DNA of 64,000 bases from CBDCUW01 sp963734865 (lineage in GTDB: Bacteria > Planctomycetota > Planctomycetia > Pirellulales > Pirellulaceae): the NCBI GenBank assembly GCA_963734865.1, contig CAVTIV010000007.1:496001-560000 (forward strand), written 5' to 3'. The position numbers and the translations under genes are program-made. The notes under the pieces were generated by a model, which was not told the origin of the DNA, made no database searches, and saw only the letters and a program-made list of their open reading frames with translations. How positions within the stretch are numbered: the first letter of the stretch is position 1; each line of letters begins with the position of its first letter. Shown here in pieces: positions 10,323 through 19,136 of this stretch.

Positions 10323-10662
10323 CCCCAAGAGAACCGATCCTCGCCGTGCCCTTGACCTTCGCAGGTACCTGACGCTTGTCACCAAACATGGCGGATTCGT
10401 AGCCAACTCGGACACCAACCGCCGACACAACGACCAGCAATCGGGGACTTGGGTGATTCGGGTTCCGGTCGCCGAGTACTCCGCGTTCCTTAGCGGCATC
10501 GGCTCACTCGGTTTCGCCGAATCACGAACCGAGAACGCTCAGGATGTCAGTGAAGAGCACATCGATGTCGAAGCGCGGATCAAGAACAAACGCTCGCTTG
10601 TGATTTGGAAATTAACCCGGCGATGGCTCACCAAGCGGATCAACCGGGCAGAGAAAGCCTGA
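10321..10662 (+). pseudogene. Remnant of a DUF4349 gene
   Basis: This frame is open from the treZ stop codon and encodes a clear piece of a DUF4349 domain: LVTKHGGFVANSD, then WVIRVPVAEYSAFLSGIGSLG, then the family hallmark QDVSEEHIDVEARIKNKR. The signal peptide and first part of the domain are missing, no usable start codon exists in frame, and the C-terminal coiled coil and membrane helices are absent: homology ends about 20 residues before the stop at 10662. I read it as the middle of a decayed or deleted gene joined directly to treZ. A misassembly would look the same. Confidence 0.55.
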
Positions 10663-10703
10663 TCGGTCGCACTCGATCATCGATGGCGTTCGCACGCCAG
10701 CCG

Positions 10704-11816
10704 CTATGCCGTGCCCACACGCTGCAATTCAACGCTGTCGGTGCTTCGATTGGCGGCCGAAGCGCGACGCCAAAGTGCCACGATCTCGCTGGTCAAACTG
10801 CTGGCAGTCGTCTGATGATAGGGCGAATCAGCGGGCAATCCTTCGCTGAGACGCCGATGCGCTTCGCCCAGATTGTGATAGGGCAGGCTGGGAAAGAGGT
10901 GATGCAGTGCGTGGTAACGTGTTCCCACGGGTCCCCAAAGTTCACTGATCCAAGGATGTCCGGGATAGTTCACGGTATCGAGCAGTTGCTCGCCAAAGCT
11001 CATCTCCTCGCCCTGGTTGGTCCAGCGATGAGCACCGAGGGTTCTTAACTCATTGAGTACAAGCAGTCCGACTCCCACGCAATAGGCGACGATCCAAAAC
11101 GGATCGAACCATTGGCCCCACAGCAGACGCCCGCGGCAGACAAAAAAGACGCACCACAGAAAACAAAACACTTCTTGAATCACGACTGTCCGCATGATCT
11201 CGGGACTGGCATCGGTTCTCTCGTAGGTCGGATCGACCAGCATCGTCGATGCATGCCGATGAACGAAGCGGCGGGCACCCGGGATGAACCAGCAAATCGG
11301 GCTGATGATCAAGAAACGCGCCAGTCCGAGAAACGGGATCAACAGCGCCTGTGCGATGAATCCAACAATCATCCACCGTCCATTGTGGCTCAGCGCAAGG
11401 TACTCACCATCGCGATCGGTGCCGTAGTGTTTGCGACGATGGTGGTCGACGTGCGGATAATACAGAAAGGACGGAACAAAAAACAGGATTCCGCAGAGTG
11501 CATTCCAGGCGAATCGGAAACCGCGAAACTGATTCTTCGGCAAATGGACCAGTTCATGAATGAACATCAGCGCCCGCATGTACGTCAGCACCGTGACAAG
11601 ATAGCAAACCACGACAGCGGGAATTAGCCACCCGGCATCCGGAAACCGCCTGGGCAGAATCACAATCAGGTTGATCGTGAGATGCCCGGTGATGATCGAA
11701 ACCAGAAAATCGGACCAATAAATGGCCGCATTGGGGCGGTTCAGATCGCCGATCAGACTCCTCGCCTGCGAGAAAGAGAAGTCGTTGATTTGTTGGGAGT
11801 TTTCTTGCGTCGACAT
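10704..11816 (-). CDS. Fatty acid desaturase family protein
   Basis: About 370 residues from ATG 11816 (a longer start at 11852 is less likely). The three histidine clusters of membrane di-iron desaturases are present: HELVH, HVDHHRRKHYG and RYHALHHLFP. Hydrophobic segments lie around them (for example AGWLIPAVVVCYLVTVLTY and EVFCFLWCVFFVC). It should insert a double bond, or hydroxylate, an acyl or related lipid at the cytoplasmic face of the membrane with an electron donor not encoded nearby. The exact substrate (acyl-lipid, carotenoid or other) cannot be resolved from sequence alone. Confidence 0.85.
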   Translation of the reverse strand: MSTQENSQQINDFSFSQARSLIGDLNRPNAAIYWSDFLVSIITGHLTINLIVILPRRFPDAGWLIPAVVVCYLVTVLTYMRALMFIHELVHLPKNQFRGFRFAWNALCGILFFVPSFLYYPHVDHHRRKHYGTDRDGEYLALSHNGRWMIVGFIAQALLIPFLGLARFLIISPICWFIPGARRFVHRHASTMLVDPTYERTDASPEIMRTVVIQEVFCFLWCVFFVCRGRLLWGQWFDPFWIVAYCVGVGLLVLNELRTLGAHRWTNQGEEMSFGEQLLDTVNYPGHPWISELWGPVGTRYHALHHLFPSLPYHNLGEAHRRLSEGLPADSPYHQTTASSLTSEIVALWRRASAANRSTDSVELQRVGTA

Positions 11817-11998
11817 GATGATAAATTGGTTCAGCCGTCTCGACCGAGGCATGTTCGATCATGCCTGGCGGGTGGATTGGTGAGCTTCCATGCGGATCTT
11901 CCACGAGACGTAGCAATGAATTTCCTCTATCAATATTCGTTCTATCTTTTTGCGGATCAAGGGAAAAACGGACGATTCATGCCGGTCTGTAGGATTGC

Positions 11999-13270
11999 AT
12001 GCGTGTCATAGTGATCGGGGCGGGAGCGGCGGGTCTGGTTGCCGCGGCCGAGGCGGCAAAACGATCTGCCGAGGTCTTGTTGTTAGAGAAAAACAACAAG
12101 ACGGGGGTGAAAATCCTGATGTCCGGCGGGACACGATGCAACTTGACCCATGACACCAATGCCCGCGGGATCGCGGTCGCATTCGGCCGCGGCGGACGAT
12201 TTCTTCAGCCAAGCGTTGGCGCGTTTCCGCCCTCTGCCGTCGTTCAAATGTTCAACCAATTGGGTTTGCCGACGAAGGTCGAAGCGACCGGTAAGATCTT
12301 TCCCGACAGCGATCGGGCATTGCATGTCCGCGATGCCTTGCATCGACAGGCAAATGATTTGGGTGTCGAAATCCGCTTGAACTGTGGTGTTACTGGTCTC
12401 CATCGCGATCAAGACGGCTGGTGTGTCGATACCTCGCAAGGATCTCTACGCGGCGATCGTGTCATCGTGACGGCGGGCGGCAAGAGTTGGCCAGGATGTG
12501 GAACCACCGGTGATGCCTATGAGTGGCTTGAACAACTGGGGCACACGATCGTGCGACCGAGACCGGCACTCGTCCCGCTCATTGGTGGCAACGAGTGGAC
12601 TCACGCGTTATCCGGAATAACGTTGGACGATTGCATCGCGACCGTTCGCCAATCGCCGGCACTCCCATCTGCCGCAGGGAAACCACCTGCGCTGCAAGGC
12701 AAGCGAGCGATCTTGATTCAACGGCGTGCGTCGTGGCTATTCACGCACTTCGGTTTTTCCGGGCCCGCAGCAATGGATGTCAGCGGCGTGATGACAGCAG
12801 CCGACTCCATGAACGATGTTCGGTTGACGATCGATCTCTTACCGGAGATGACTGTGGAACAGATACAAGAAGCATTGGGTGATCGCCAGGCGGACGGTGG
12901 ACGGCGGAAAGTGTCCCTCGTGCTCGGAGGTTGGCTACCCAAAAGACTTGTCCAGGCATTGACCGAACAATCGGGTTGCAATTGCACCGTGGCCGAACTT
13001 CCCAGGGCATCGCTGCAGAGTCTGATCGAAAATATCAAACGATTAGAATTGCCTGTCACCGGCACACGTGGATTTTCCAAGGCCGAGGTAACTGCCGGAG
13101 GCGTCTGCTTGAAGGAAGTCGACCCACGAACCATGGCCAGCCGAATCGCCGATGACCTATTCATCGCAGGGGAAGTGCTCGATGTTGACGGTTGGATCGG
13201 CGGCTATAACTTTCAGGCGGCGTTCAGTACCGGCCGAGCGGCGGGGATCGCGTCTGCAAGTCCGCCGTGA
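11999..13270 (+). CDS. HI0933/YhiN-family flavoprotein (NAD(P)/FAD-dependent oxidoreductase)
   Basis: 423 residues. The N-terminal dinucleotide-binding motif VIVIGAGAAGLVAAAEAAKR is followed by the family signature KTGVKILMSGGTRCNLTHD. A second FAD contact is near the C-terminus (DDLFIAGEVLDVDGWIGGYNFQ). Members of this family bind FAD, but their physiological substrate is largely unknown; the label aminoacetone oxidase seen in databases is weakly founded. No membrane segments. It stands alone, with a divergent desaturase upstream and a convergent small gene downstream. Confidence 0.88.
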   Translation: MRVIVIGAGAAGLVAAAEAAKRSAEVLLLEKNNKTGVKILMSGGTRCNLTHDTNARGIAVAFGRGGRFLQPSVGAFPPSAVVQMFNQLGLPTKVEATGKIFPDSDRALHVRDALHRQANDLGVEIRLNCGVTGLHRDQDGWCVDTSQGSLRGDRVIVTAGGKSWPGCGTTGDAYEWLEQLGHTIVRPRPALVPLIGGNEWTHALSGITLDDCIATVRQSPALPSAAGKPPALQGKRAILIQRRASWLFTHFGFSGPAAMDVSGVMTAADSMNDVRLTIDLLPEMTVEQIQEALGDRQADGGRRKVSLVLGGWLPKRLVQALTEQSGCNCTVAELPRASLQSLIENIKRLELPVTGTRGFSKAEVTAGGVCLKEVDPRTMASRIADDLFIAGEVLDVDGWIGGYNFQAAFSTGRAAGIASASPP

Positions 13271-13353
13271 CATGCCATGGGCGACCGGCACGACCGATTG
13301 CGATCTCATTTCGCGACCGACTGCCCCGACCCAGATCCCGCTTCGTCAACCCG

Positions 13354-13878
13354 CTACCGCTGGAACAATCCATCCCTCTGAAGCTGTCCCGTGGCGGCTC
13401 TCTGGAGCTGCGGCATCGGTTGCTCTGGCGAGCTGCCAGAGCTGGAAAGGTCGTGCGGATGGCCATGACGCTGCAAAAAGTTGCGGGTCTTCTGCTGAGA
13501 GCGGTCGAGATTGGTTTCCGTTTCGATCGTTGCCCGCTGGGCACTGGCCAGCAAATCCGAGATCGCTCCCAACCCAGGATTCGCGAAACTTCCACCATCC
13601 TTGGCGACTTTCGATAATTCCCGCTGCGCTAACGCCAGTTGCTGCTTGAGCTCTCGGATGTTTGAGTGAGCCTCTTTGACCGATGCTTGCGATTCAGCCA
13701 AATTGGTGGCGTCGAACTCGACTCCCGCCAGTGATCGAATTCCGGCATCTTCCAGAATCCCTTTGACACGGTTGGGCGCGAACAAAATCGACAGCATCGC
13801 GACGACAATGATGAACTCTCGCATCGCCGTCACGCTGTCCCGCACATTCGCATACCGTGGGGGTGGTGGTTCGCTCAT
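13354..13878 (-). CDS. Hypothetical protein with N-terminal membrane segment and coiled coil
   Basis: 174 residues, not recognised. A hydrophobic stretch near residues 20-34 (EFIIVVAMLSILFAP) could anchor it in the membrane. A long helical, charged region at about 60-140 (SVKEAHSNIRELKQQLALAQ) is probably a coiled coil, and the C-terminus is Gln/Ser-rich and disordered. It is divergent from the cyclase-domain gene. It could be a small structural or scaffold protein; no function is assigned. Confidence 0.6.
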   Translation of the reverse strand: MSEPPPPRYANVRDSVTAMREFIIVVAMLSILFAPNRVKGILEDAGIRSLAGVEFDATNLAESQASVKEAHSNIRELKQQLALAQRELSKVAKDGGSFANPGLGAISDLLASAQRATIETETNLDRSQQKTRNFLQRHGHPHDLSSSGSSPEQPMPQLQRAATGQLQRDGLFQR

Positions 13879-13992
13879 CGTTTCCCTGAACGGAAAAAAG
13901 GTTGGGAATCGATTTTTCGCTTCTCGGGCTGGCCGCTGTCCAGATCAGTTCTGCAATTCGCGGTCGATCGGCCGGTTTTTGGGGTATTGTTA

Positions 13993-15843
13993 ATGGTTTC
14001 TGCGACATCCATTGGCCATCGAAAACGACGAGCTCATCGCGACATGCCGGATTTGATCGCTCAGGGACCGGAGGACGAAAACCGCTGGCGACGCGAAATG
14101 CCGAAAGCCGCCTCGGGGGTCGACGTTGTGGTCGGACGCACCGGTGCGGACTGGAATGTGCCGTGGGACACCATGATCTCACGTGGTCACGTTCGCTTGA
14201 CACCGCTCTCGGATGATCGCGTCGAAGTCAACTGTTTGACGACGGCGCGGAACTCCGTTTTTCATCGTGGCCAAAAGTCAATGCGATTCACATTGGTGCC
14301 CGGGGAGCATTTCGTAATCGGCCACACGACGTTCACGTTGGCCAATCGTCCCGGTGCGTCGGAATCTTCGGCCACCGGTGGCGTCACCGAACATGCCTAT
14401 GACCACAATCTGCTGCTGCGGCGCAACTTTCGCGATTCGGCCTCGCGCATTGACATACTCAGTCGGTTGCCCGATTTGATCACCAGCAGCGGCAGCGATG
14501 AGGAATTGCTGGTCCGAGTCATCGGCGTGTTGCTGCGAGCCACGCCGTCGGCATCCGCAGTCGCCATCGTGGCGATCGACGAATCCGATGCCGGCCAATC
14601 AGCGACCGATCGTCCGCTGCGAATTCTACAGTACGACAGCCGGATCCCCGGCGCCAACGAGCCACCGGTGAGTGCGACTTTGGTGCGGACCACGATCGCA
14701 AAGCGGGAGAGTGTGCTTCATCTATGGTCCGGATATCGTCACGAAGCGCCAGCCTACACGGCCAGTGAAGAGGCTGACTGGGCGTTTTGTGTGCCGCTGC
14801 GAAGCGAAGCATGTCCCGGTTGGGCGCTGTATGTCACTGGGCAACTTGTATCGGATCCGGGCATCCATCTCGGTAAGTCATTGCAAGCCGCACCGGATGA
14901 TCTTCAAGATGATATCAAATTCGCCGAGCTGGTCGGAACCACGATCGCCAACCTTCGACAAAGCAGACGACTGGAACGACGACAAGCGGGAATGCGTCAC
15001 TTCTTTGCCCCCGTCGTGCTGGAAGCGTTAGCGGGACGTGACACTGACAAGGTCTTGGAACCACGGGTGGTTGATTTATCGGTGATGTTCTGTGACCTGC
15101 GAGGCTTCTCTCGTCGAAGTGAAAGAGACGCCGGTCACCTGCTGGAGTTACTGGCCTGCGTCAGCGATGCGTTGGGAGTCATGACGCGTCACATCCTTGA
15201 TACGGGAGGTGTGATTGGCGATTTTCACGGCGACGCGGCGATGGGTTTTTGGGGATGGCCATTGGACCAAGCCGATAGCGCGATACGGGCCGCCACCGCA
15301 GCGATGCGAATACGATCGGACAACCACGAAGAATCCTCCGGTGACCGATTTCACTGCGGCATCGGGATCGCAACAGGTCGCGCCGTTGCTGGTCGGATCG
15401 GGACGATCGACCAAGTGAAGGTGACGGCGTTCGGACCCGTCGTGAATCTTGCCAGCCGCTTGGAAGGCCTCACCAAAGCATTCGGATCTGAAGTGATCCT
15501 GGACCAAGCCACCGCCGAGTCAATCCGTGCCGCGGGGGAACCACAACGACGTGTTCGACGACTCGCCCGCGTTCGCCCAGCGGGACTCGATCGCGCGGTC
15601 GATATCTACGAATTGCTGGCAGCACCGAGCGACGACACCCGCTCGCTAAGCGATCAGCAGATCGCAGAATACGAACTGAGTCTGGATGCCTTGATCCGGG
15701 GCGACTGGAATGAGGCGTACGAGCGACTGCATGCGTTACCCGCCTGGGACCGCCCCAAAGATGCTCTGTTGTCAACCATCTTGCGTCACAATCGCCTGCC
15801 ACCGGACACTTGGACCGGCGTGCTTGAATTGCCCAAACTGTAA
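13993..15843 (+). CDS. FHA domain / class III nucleotide cyclase homology domain protein
   Basis: About 616 residues from ATG 13993. An N-terminal FHA-like domain (VVVGRTGADWN ... ISRGHVRL, about 30-110) is followed by a GAF-like region (about 150-320) and a class III cyclase catalytic domain (about 345-530). Both metal-binding Asp residues are present (FCDLRGFS and FHGDAAMGFW), as is the transition-state Asn/Arg pair (VVNLASRLE). The Lys that normally precedes the second Asp motif and helps choose adenine is Asp here, and the matching Asp of the second specificity motif is also changed (VKVTAFG), so the product or even activity is uncertain. A short helical tail (about 545-616) ends it. The next gene starts 23 bases downstream. 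Confidence 0.82.
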   Translation: MVSATSIGHRKRRAHRDMPDLIAQGPEDENRWRREMPKAASGVDVVVGRTGADWNVPWDTMISRGHVRLTPLSDDRVEVNCLTTARNSVFHRGQKSMRFTLVPGEHFVIGHTTFTLANRPGASESSATGGVTEHAYDHNLLLRRNFRDSASRIDILSRLPDLITSSGSDEELLVRVIGVLLRATPSASAVAIVAIDESDAGQSATDRPLRILQYDSRIPGANEPPVSATLVRTTIAKRESVLHLWSGYRHEAPAYTASEEADWAFCVPLRSEACPGWALYVTGQLVSDPGIHLGKSLQAAPDDLQDDIKFAELVGTTIANLRQSRRLERRQAGMRHFFAPVVLEALAGRDTDKVLEPRVVDLSVMFCDLRGFSRRSERDAGHLLELLACVSDALGVMTRHILDTGGVIGDFHGDAAMGFWGWPLDQADSAIRAATAAMRIRSDNHEESSGDRFHCGIGIATGRAVAGRIGTIDQVKVTAFGPVVNLASRLEGLTKAFGSEVILDQATAESIRAAGEPQRRVRRLARVRPAGLDRAVDIYELLAAPSDDTRSLSDQQIAEYELSLDALIRGDWNEAYERLHALPAWDRPKDALLSTILRHNRLPPDTWTGVLELPKL

Positions 15844-15866
15844 CTCGTCATCCGGAACTGAACTTC

Positions 15867-16454
15867 GTGAGTCAAGCTGCACAACAACCACTCGAATTCT
15901 CGCGCGGAATGTTGGTCGCGATTGCCGCTGTTTTGTTGATCGGCCTGATCGGCTTGCAGGGAGACGGCCAGCGGGAATCCGAAATTGTGCGGTTGTCGGG
16001 AAAATCGATCTCATTTGCATCGCTCGGCGTTACAGTCGGTCTCGCCGATGGCTGGTCACATCTTTCGATTTCCGATCCCAGCCGGGCCCAGCAACCCACT
16101 CTAGTGAATCCGGCTGCGGGCCTGATTGTTCGTTTTCATCGGTTTCAATTTCAATCGTGGCCACCGAGCAAGGACGAACTCATCGCGCGAGGCGTCAACT
16201 CGCAGACGGTGCAGTCCAGCGAGGGAGACCGACCGCTACCAGAGGCACCGATCGTTCGCAGGGAATACGCCCATGTGTCAATTGATTGGATCGAAGTGGA
16301 ACGTCATCGGACCCACGGATCCGGATTCCTGGTCGGACGACTGAAGGAAGGAAACGTCGACCTGATGGTCACTGTGATGGCCCACTCCGAAGCGACGGAG
16401 CATGACCGTTCGCTGCAACAATTGTGCGACTCGATCGAGATCATCGGATCCTAA
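15867..16454 (+). CDS. Hypothetical single-pass membrane protein
   Basis: 195 residues from GTG 15867. One membrane segment at about residues 15-31 (MLVAIAAVLLIGLIGLQ) puts the remaining 160 residues outside the cytoplasm. The external part has no motif I recognise. It probably forms a transcription unit with the FHA/cyclase gene, because only 23 bases separate them and the strand is the same. No function can be assigned. Confidence 0.65.
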   Translation: MSQAAQQPLEFSRGMLVAIAAVLLIGLIGLQGDGQRESEIVRLSGKSISFASLGVTVGLADGWSHLSISDPSRAQQPTLVNPAAGLIVRFHRFQFQSWPPSKDELIARGVNSQTVQSSEGDRPLPEAPIVRREYAHVSIDWIEVERHRTHGSGFLVGRLKEGNVDLMVTVMAHSEATEHDRSLQQLCDSIEIIGS

Positions 16455-16644
16455 CAGAGGTTGTGAGACGGTGTCGATTTGCTACCAGTTGTGGAGCGAA
16501 ACTTCCCTTCAGATTGAGGAATCCGACCGAAAAAACCACCTCTTGCCATCCTTTTGGCCCATTCGCACTCACCTTACCCGCTCGCGGCATTTAGAATGCG
16601 TCGCTGATTCCGCCCCACGTTTCCTCACTCTCTTGAACAATTGA

Positions 16645-18525
16645 ATGTTTCGCCTCACCCCGTTCGATGTCGCCCGCGCCGCCTTGATGCCGGTCATCCT
16701 CGTCGCTGTCGTCCCCCAGCGATTGATGGCACAGCTCACAGATTCCGATCGGATGCAGCTAACTGCGGAGATCCAGGCTGCCGCGGAGCACGTCGATGCA
16801 AGCCGGTTTCCCGACTTGGACATCTCGAAACGGCAGATCGTCGGGCGGATTGAAGCGGTGGACCAGTTTTTTACCAAGCGGACCACGCCGGCTAATCGCG
16901 AGGCATGGTTGAAATATCTCGACCTGCAACCACTGGGTCGTGCGATCGAATCGGAAGAATCCCCAGCGGTGATGGCCAGAGAGGCGATCGCGCTGAGGTA
17001 TCGGTTGATCGGGACGGCACCCGGGCTGGAACTCCGAGATCTTCAGTCACTACGACGATCGGTCGAAGCGTTGATTGAAGCGATTCGGTTTCGCGACAAA
17101 GAAAAGTCCGTCACGATGATCGCCAATCAACTCACGGCACTATCGCAACGCATCAGCGAATTGGATGACGCCCCATCCTCGGAAGACATCGCAACGATCA
17201 CCGCGATCATTGGCATGCTCGAGTCTTCGGGACAAGCCGAGTCGGCGGTCGCTTCCTTGCGGAATACATTTGGCCAGCCCAATATTGCGGTGTTGATAGG
17301 AGAACCGTTGATTCAACAAGTTGTGCATCAAGAGGTCAATCAATCTCGCCCGGTGCGGGACTGCATTTTGGGAACGCGGATCGTTGGTCATGCGACGATC
17401 AATGGCGTGGTATCGGCAGACTTGCTACCCGCGGTCGGATCGGCTCGCGTACAGGTTTCGATGGTTGGCCAAGTCGTCACCCACAGCACCGGATACAACG
17501 GGCCTGTGCGATTGCGGACCGTGGGCTACGGCGACGTCAGCGTATCGCGGACAGTCGATCTCGACGAATCAGGAATCAACCTGCAACCTGCTCTGGCCGG
17601 TGCCGAGTTGAGAACGGAGATCCTTGCGATCGAGCACAATCTGAGGTTGGTACGAAAAATCGCCCGCAAGCGAGCAGCGCAACAGAAACCGTTAGCCGAT
17701 CGGATCGCGCTTGCCAAGATGCGGCGGCAGGTCAGCGAACAATTCACTTCGACGACGGACCAAGCTCGCTCTTTCACACCGCCCGAGAAATTGTCTCAGA
17801 TCCGCCCGCTACTGCGGCGACTTTCGCTTGATGAACCGGCGTCTCAATGGGAGTCGACCGACGATACCTTATTGGTCAATGCGACATTTCGACGCGCCGA
17901 CCAACTTTCGACCGTGGTCTCCCGCCCGCCGATCACAGTACCCTACGAGGCAGCGATTCAAGTCCACGAGTCTGTGATCAACAATGCGTTTAGCCCTGTG
18001 TTGGCCGGTCGCACCATGACGGAAGATCAGTTGGACAAGTTGCTCGCAGATGCGGGTCGACCGTTGCCCAGTGAACCGCCCAGCAACGAAGATCCGCAAG
18101 CGGAACCGGAACCACCCTTCGAGATCGATTTTGCTCGACTACAGCCGATCGTCTTCGAGGCTCGTGACCAGACGATCCGTATTGGCGTGCGCGGCACACG
18201 GTTCGCGCAGGGCCGACGCGAGCTCAAACGGGCGATGGAAATCACGGCCACCTATCACCCCGCCAAAACCGCCGATGGACAAGCGATTTTGCGACGCGAT
18301 GGAGAGGTTCGCGTCGATTTCCCCGGCAACAATCGACTGACCGTTTCGCAGGCAGGATTGAAGCCCACGATTCAGAAGAAATTCGCTGACGTTTTTCCGC
18401 AGACCCTTTTGGATCGGACCATTGAAATATCATCGACCGCGTCGATCGAACCGCTGCGAGGCCGCGTTTTTCATCCACAACTTGTCGATGCGATGAACGG
18501 TTGGCTCACAATCACCATTCGCTGA
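16645..18525 (+). CDS. Hypothetical secreted protein
   Basis: 626 residues, family not recognised. The N-terminus (residues 1-30) looks like a signal peptide ending near LMAQ, so the protein should be exported. The first 350 residues are mostly helical with charged heptads; the middle has a beta-rich region (VQVSMVGQVVTHSTGYNGPV) and a Pro/Glu-rich linker near 475-490 separates the C-terminal part, which is again beta-rich. A likely intrinsic terminator follows about 65 bases after the stop. No operon partner. Confidence 0.7.
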   Translation: MFRLTPFDVARAALMPVILVAVVPQRLMAQLTDSDRMQLTAEIQAAAEHVDASRFPDLDISKRQIVGRIEAVDQFFTKRTTPANREAWLKYLDLQPLGRAIESEESPAVMAREAIALRYRLIGTAPGLELRDLQSLRRSVEALIEAIRFRDKEKSVTMIANQLTALSQRISELDDAPSSEDIATITAIIGMLESSGQAESAVASLRNTFGQPNIAVLIGEPLIQQVVHQEVNQSRPVRDCILGTRIVGHATINGVVSADLLPAVGSARVQVSMVGQVVTHSTGYNGPVRLRTVGYGDVSVSRTVDLDESGINLQPALAGAELRTEILAIEHNLRLVRKIARKRAAQQKPLADRIALAKMRRQVSEQFTSTTDQARSFTPPEKLSQIRPLLRRLSLDEPASQWESTDDTLLVNATFRRADQLSTVVSRPPITVPYEAAIQVHESVINNAFSPVLAGRTMTEDQLDKLLADAGRPLPSEPPSNEDPQAEPEPPFEIDFARLQPIVFEARDQTIRIGVRGTRFAQGRRELKRAMEITATYHPAKTADGQAILRRDGEVRVDFPGNNRLTVSQAGLKPTIQKKFADVFPQTLLDRTIEISSTASIEPLRGRVFHPQLVDAMNGWLTITIR

Positions 18526-18588
18526 AATCGATTCCCCGCAAGCTTCCACAAAGACAAGTCTCTGCCATCCAGGCGATTTCGCCAAAAG

Positions 18589-18618
18589 AAACGCCGCCTC
18601 AGCCCCAGGCGGCGTTTT
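18589..18618 (+). terminator. Intrinsic terminator after the 16.6-18.5 kb gene
   Basis: An 11-base perfect inverted repeat (AAACGCCGCCT / AGGCGGCGTTT) with a short loop, followed by a T, forms a GC-rich hairpin with A/T flanks on both sides. It can act in either direction, but only the upstream plus-strand gene is close enough to use it. Confidence 0.75.
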
Positions 18619-19136
18619 GGTACGTGACGGTGGCCATCATCAGCAATATCGATCGCGACAATCGAGCGCTGCGTGACAGGTACTTGGATGGGCACTTTGG
18701 GGGACGAACTCACCCCGGCGACCAAGGAACGCCTGGACGAAAACTTACCTCACCATCAGCACCGTGATGCCGGAGTCGTCCGAGGAAGACCGGCAGGAGG
18801 CGAGATGAATGGACGTCAGATGCCTTCAATACCGGCACATGCCTTCGTCGCGAGCAGTGCAGAGTCGGATTGTGATAGCCGTTGGGTGATCAAACTGGGG
18901 ATTCTTTCCGGCAAAGTGATTTGATTTCACGTTGAAAGCCATTTAATGCGCGGTCGAGCCGCAGTAACGTGTCTCAACTCGCTTTGCGACGGTGCTTTGG
19001 CACGTACGTTGCGTGCGAGGTGGTTGTCGCGGTGTTGAGCAGCTGCCGATTCCGCGACACCCTCGGCAGTGGCGGCTCGCAAGAGGTAGATGGACCAACC
19101 ACTTGATTTCGCTTCTCGCCCAAGAGTTCTCACAAC
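18619..19136. other. Non-coding stretch upstream of the nitrate operon
   Basis: No convincing gene lies here on either strand; the short open frames show no start context or recognisable protein features. The only signal I see is the sigma-54 promoter match listed separately at 18998-19013, which leaves a 5' leader of about 110 bases before nrtA. Confidence 0.6.
18998..19013 (+). promoter_or_regulatory. Candidate sigma-54 (RpoN) promoter of the nitrate operon
   Basis: The sequence TGGCAC-GTACG-TTGC matches the -24/-12 core of sigma-54 promoters with exactly five bases between the two elements, and a T precedes the GG element as in the consensus. Transcription would begin near 19024, leaving a leader of about 110 bases before the nrtA GTG. 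Sigma-54 control of nitrogen assimilation is common in bacteria. I could not find a clear NtrC-type enhancer site by eye. Confidence 0.6.

Noticed and set aside
18673..18924. 83-codon open frame upstream of nrtA
   Set aside because: GTG start without a ribosome site, no recognisable protein pattern, and it lies in the promoter region of the nitrate operon.
18992..19003. Inverted GTGC-N4-GCAC next to the sigma-54 core as an NtrC site
   Set aside because: NtrC sites have the half-sites in the opposite order (TGCAC ... GTGCA) and lie about 100 bases upstream of the promoter; this one overlaps the -24 element.
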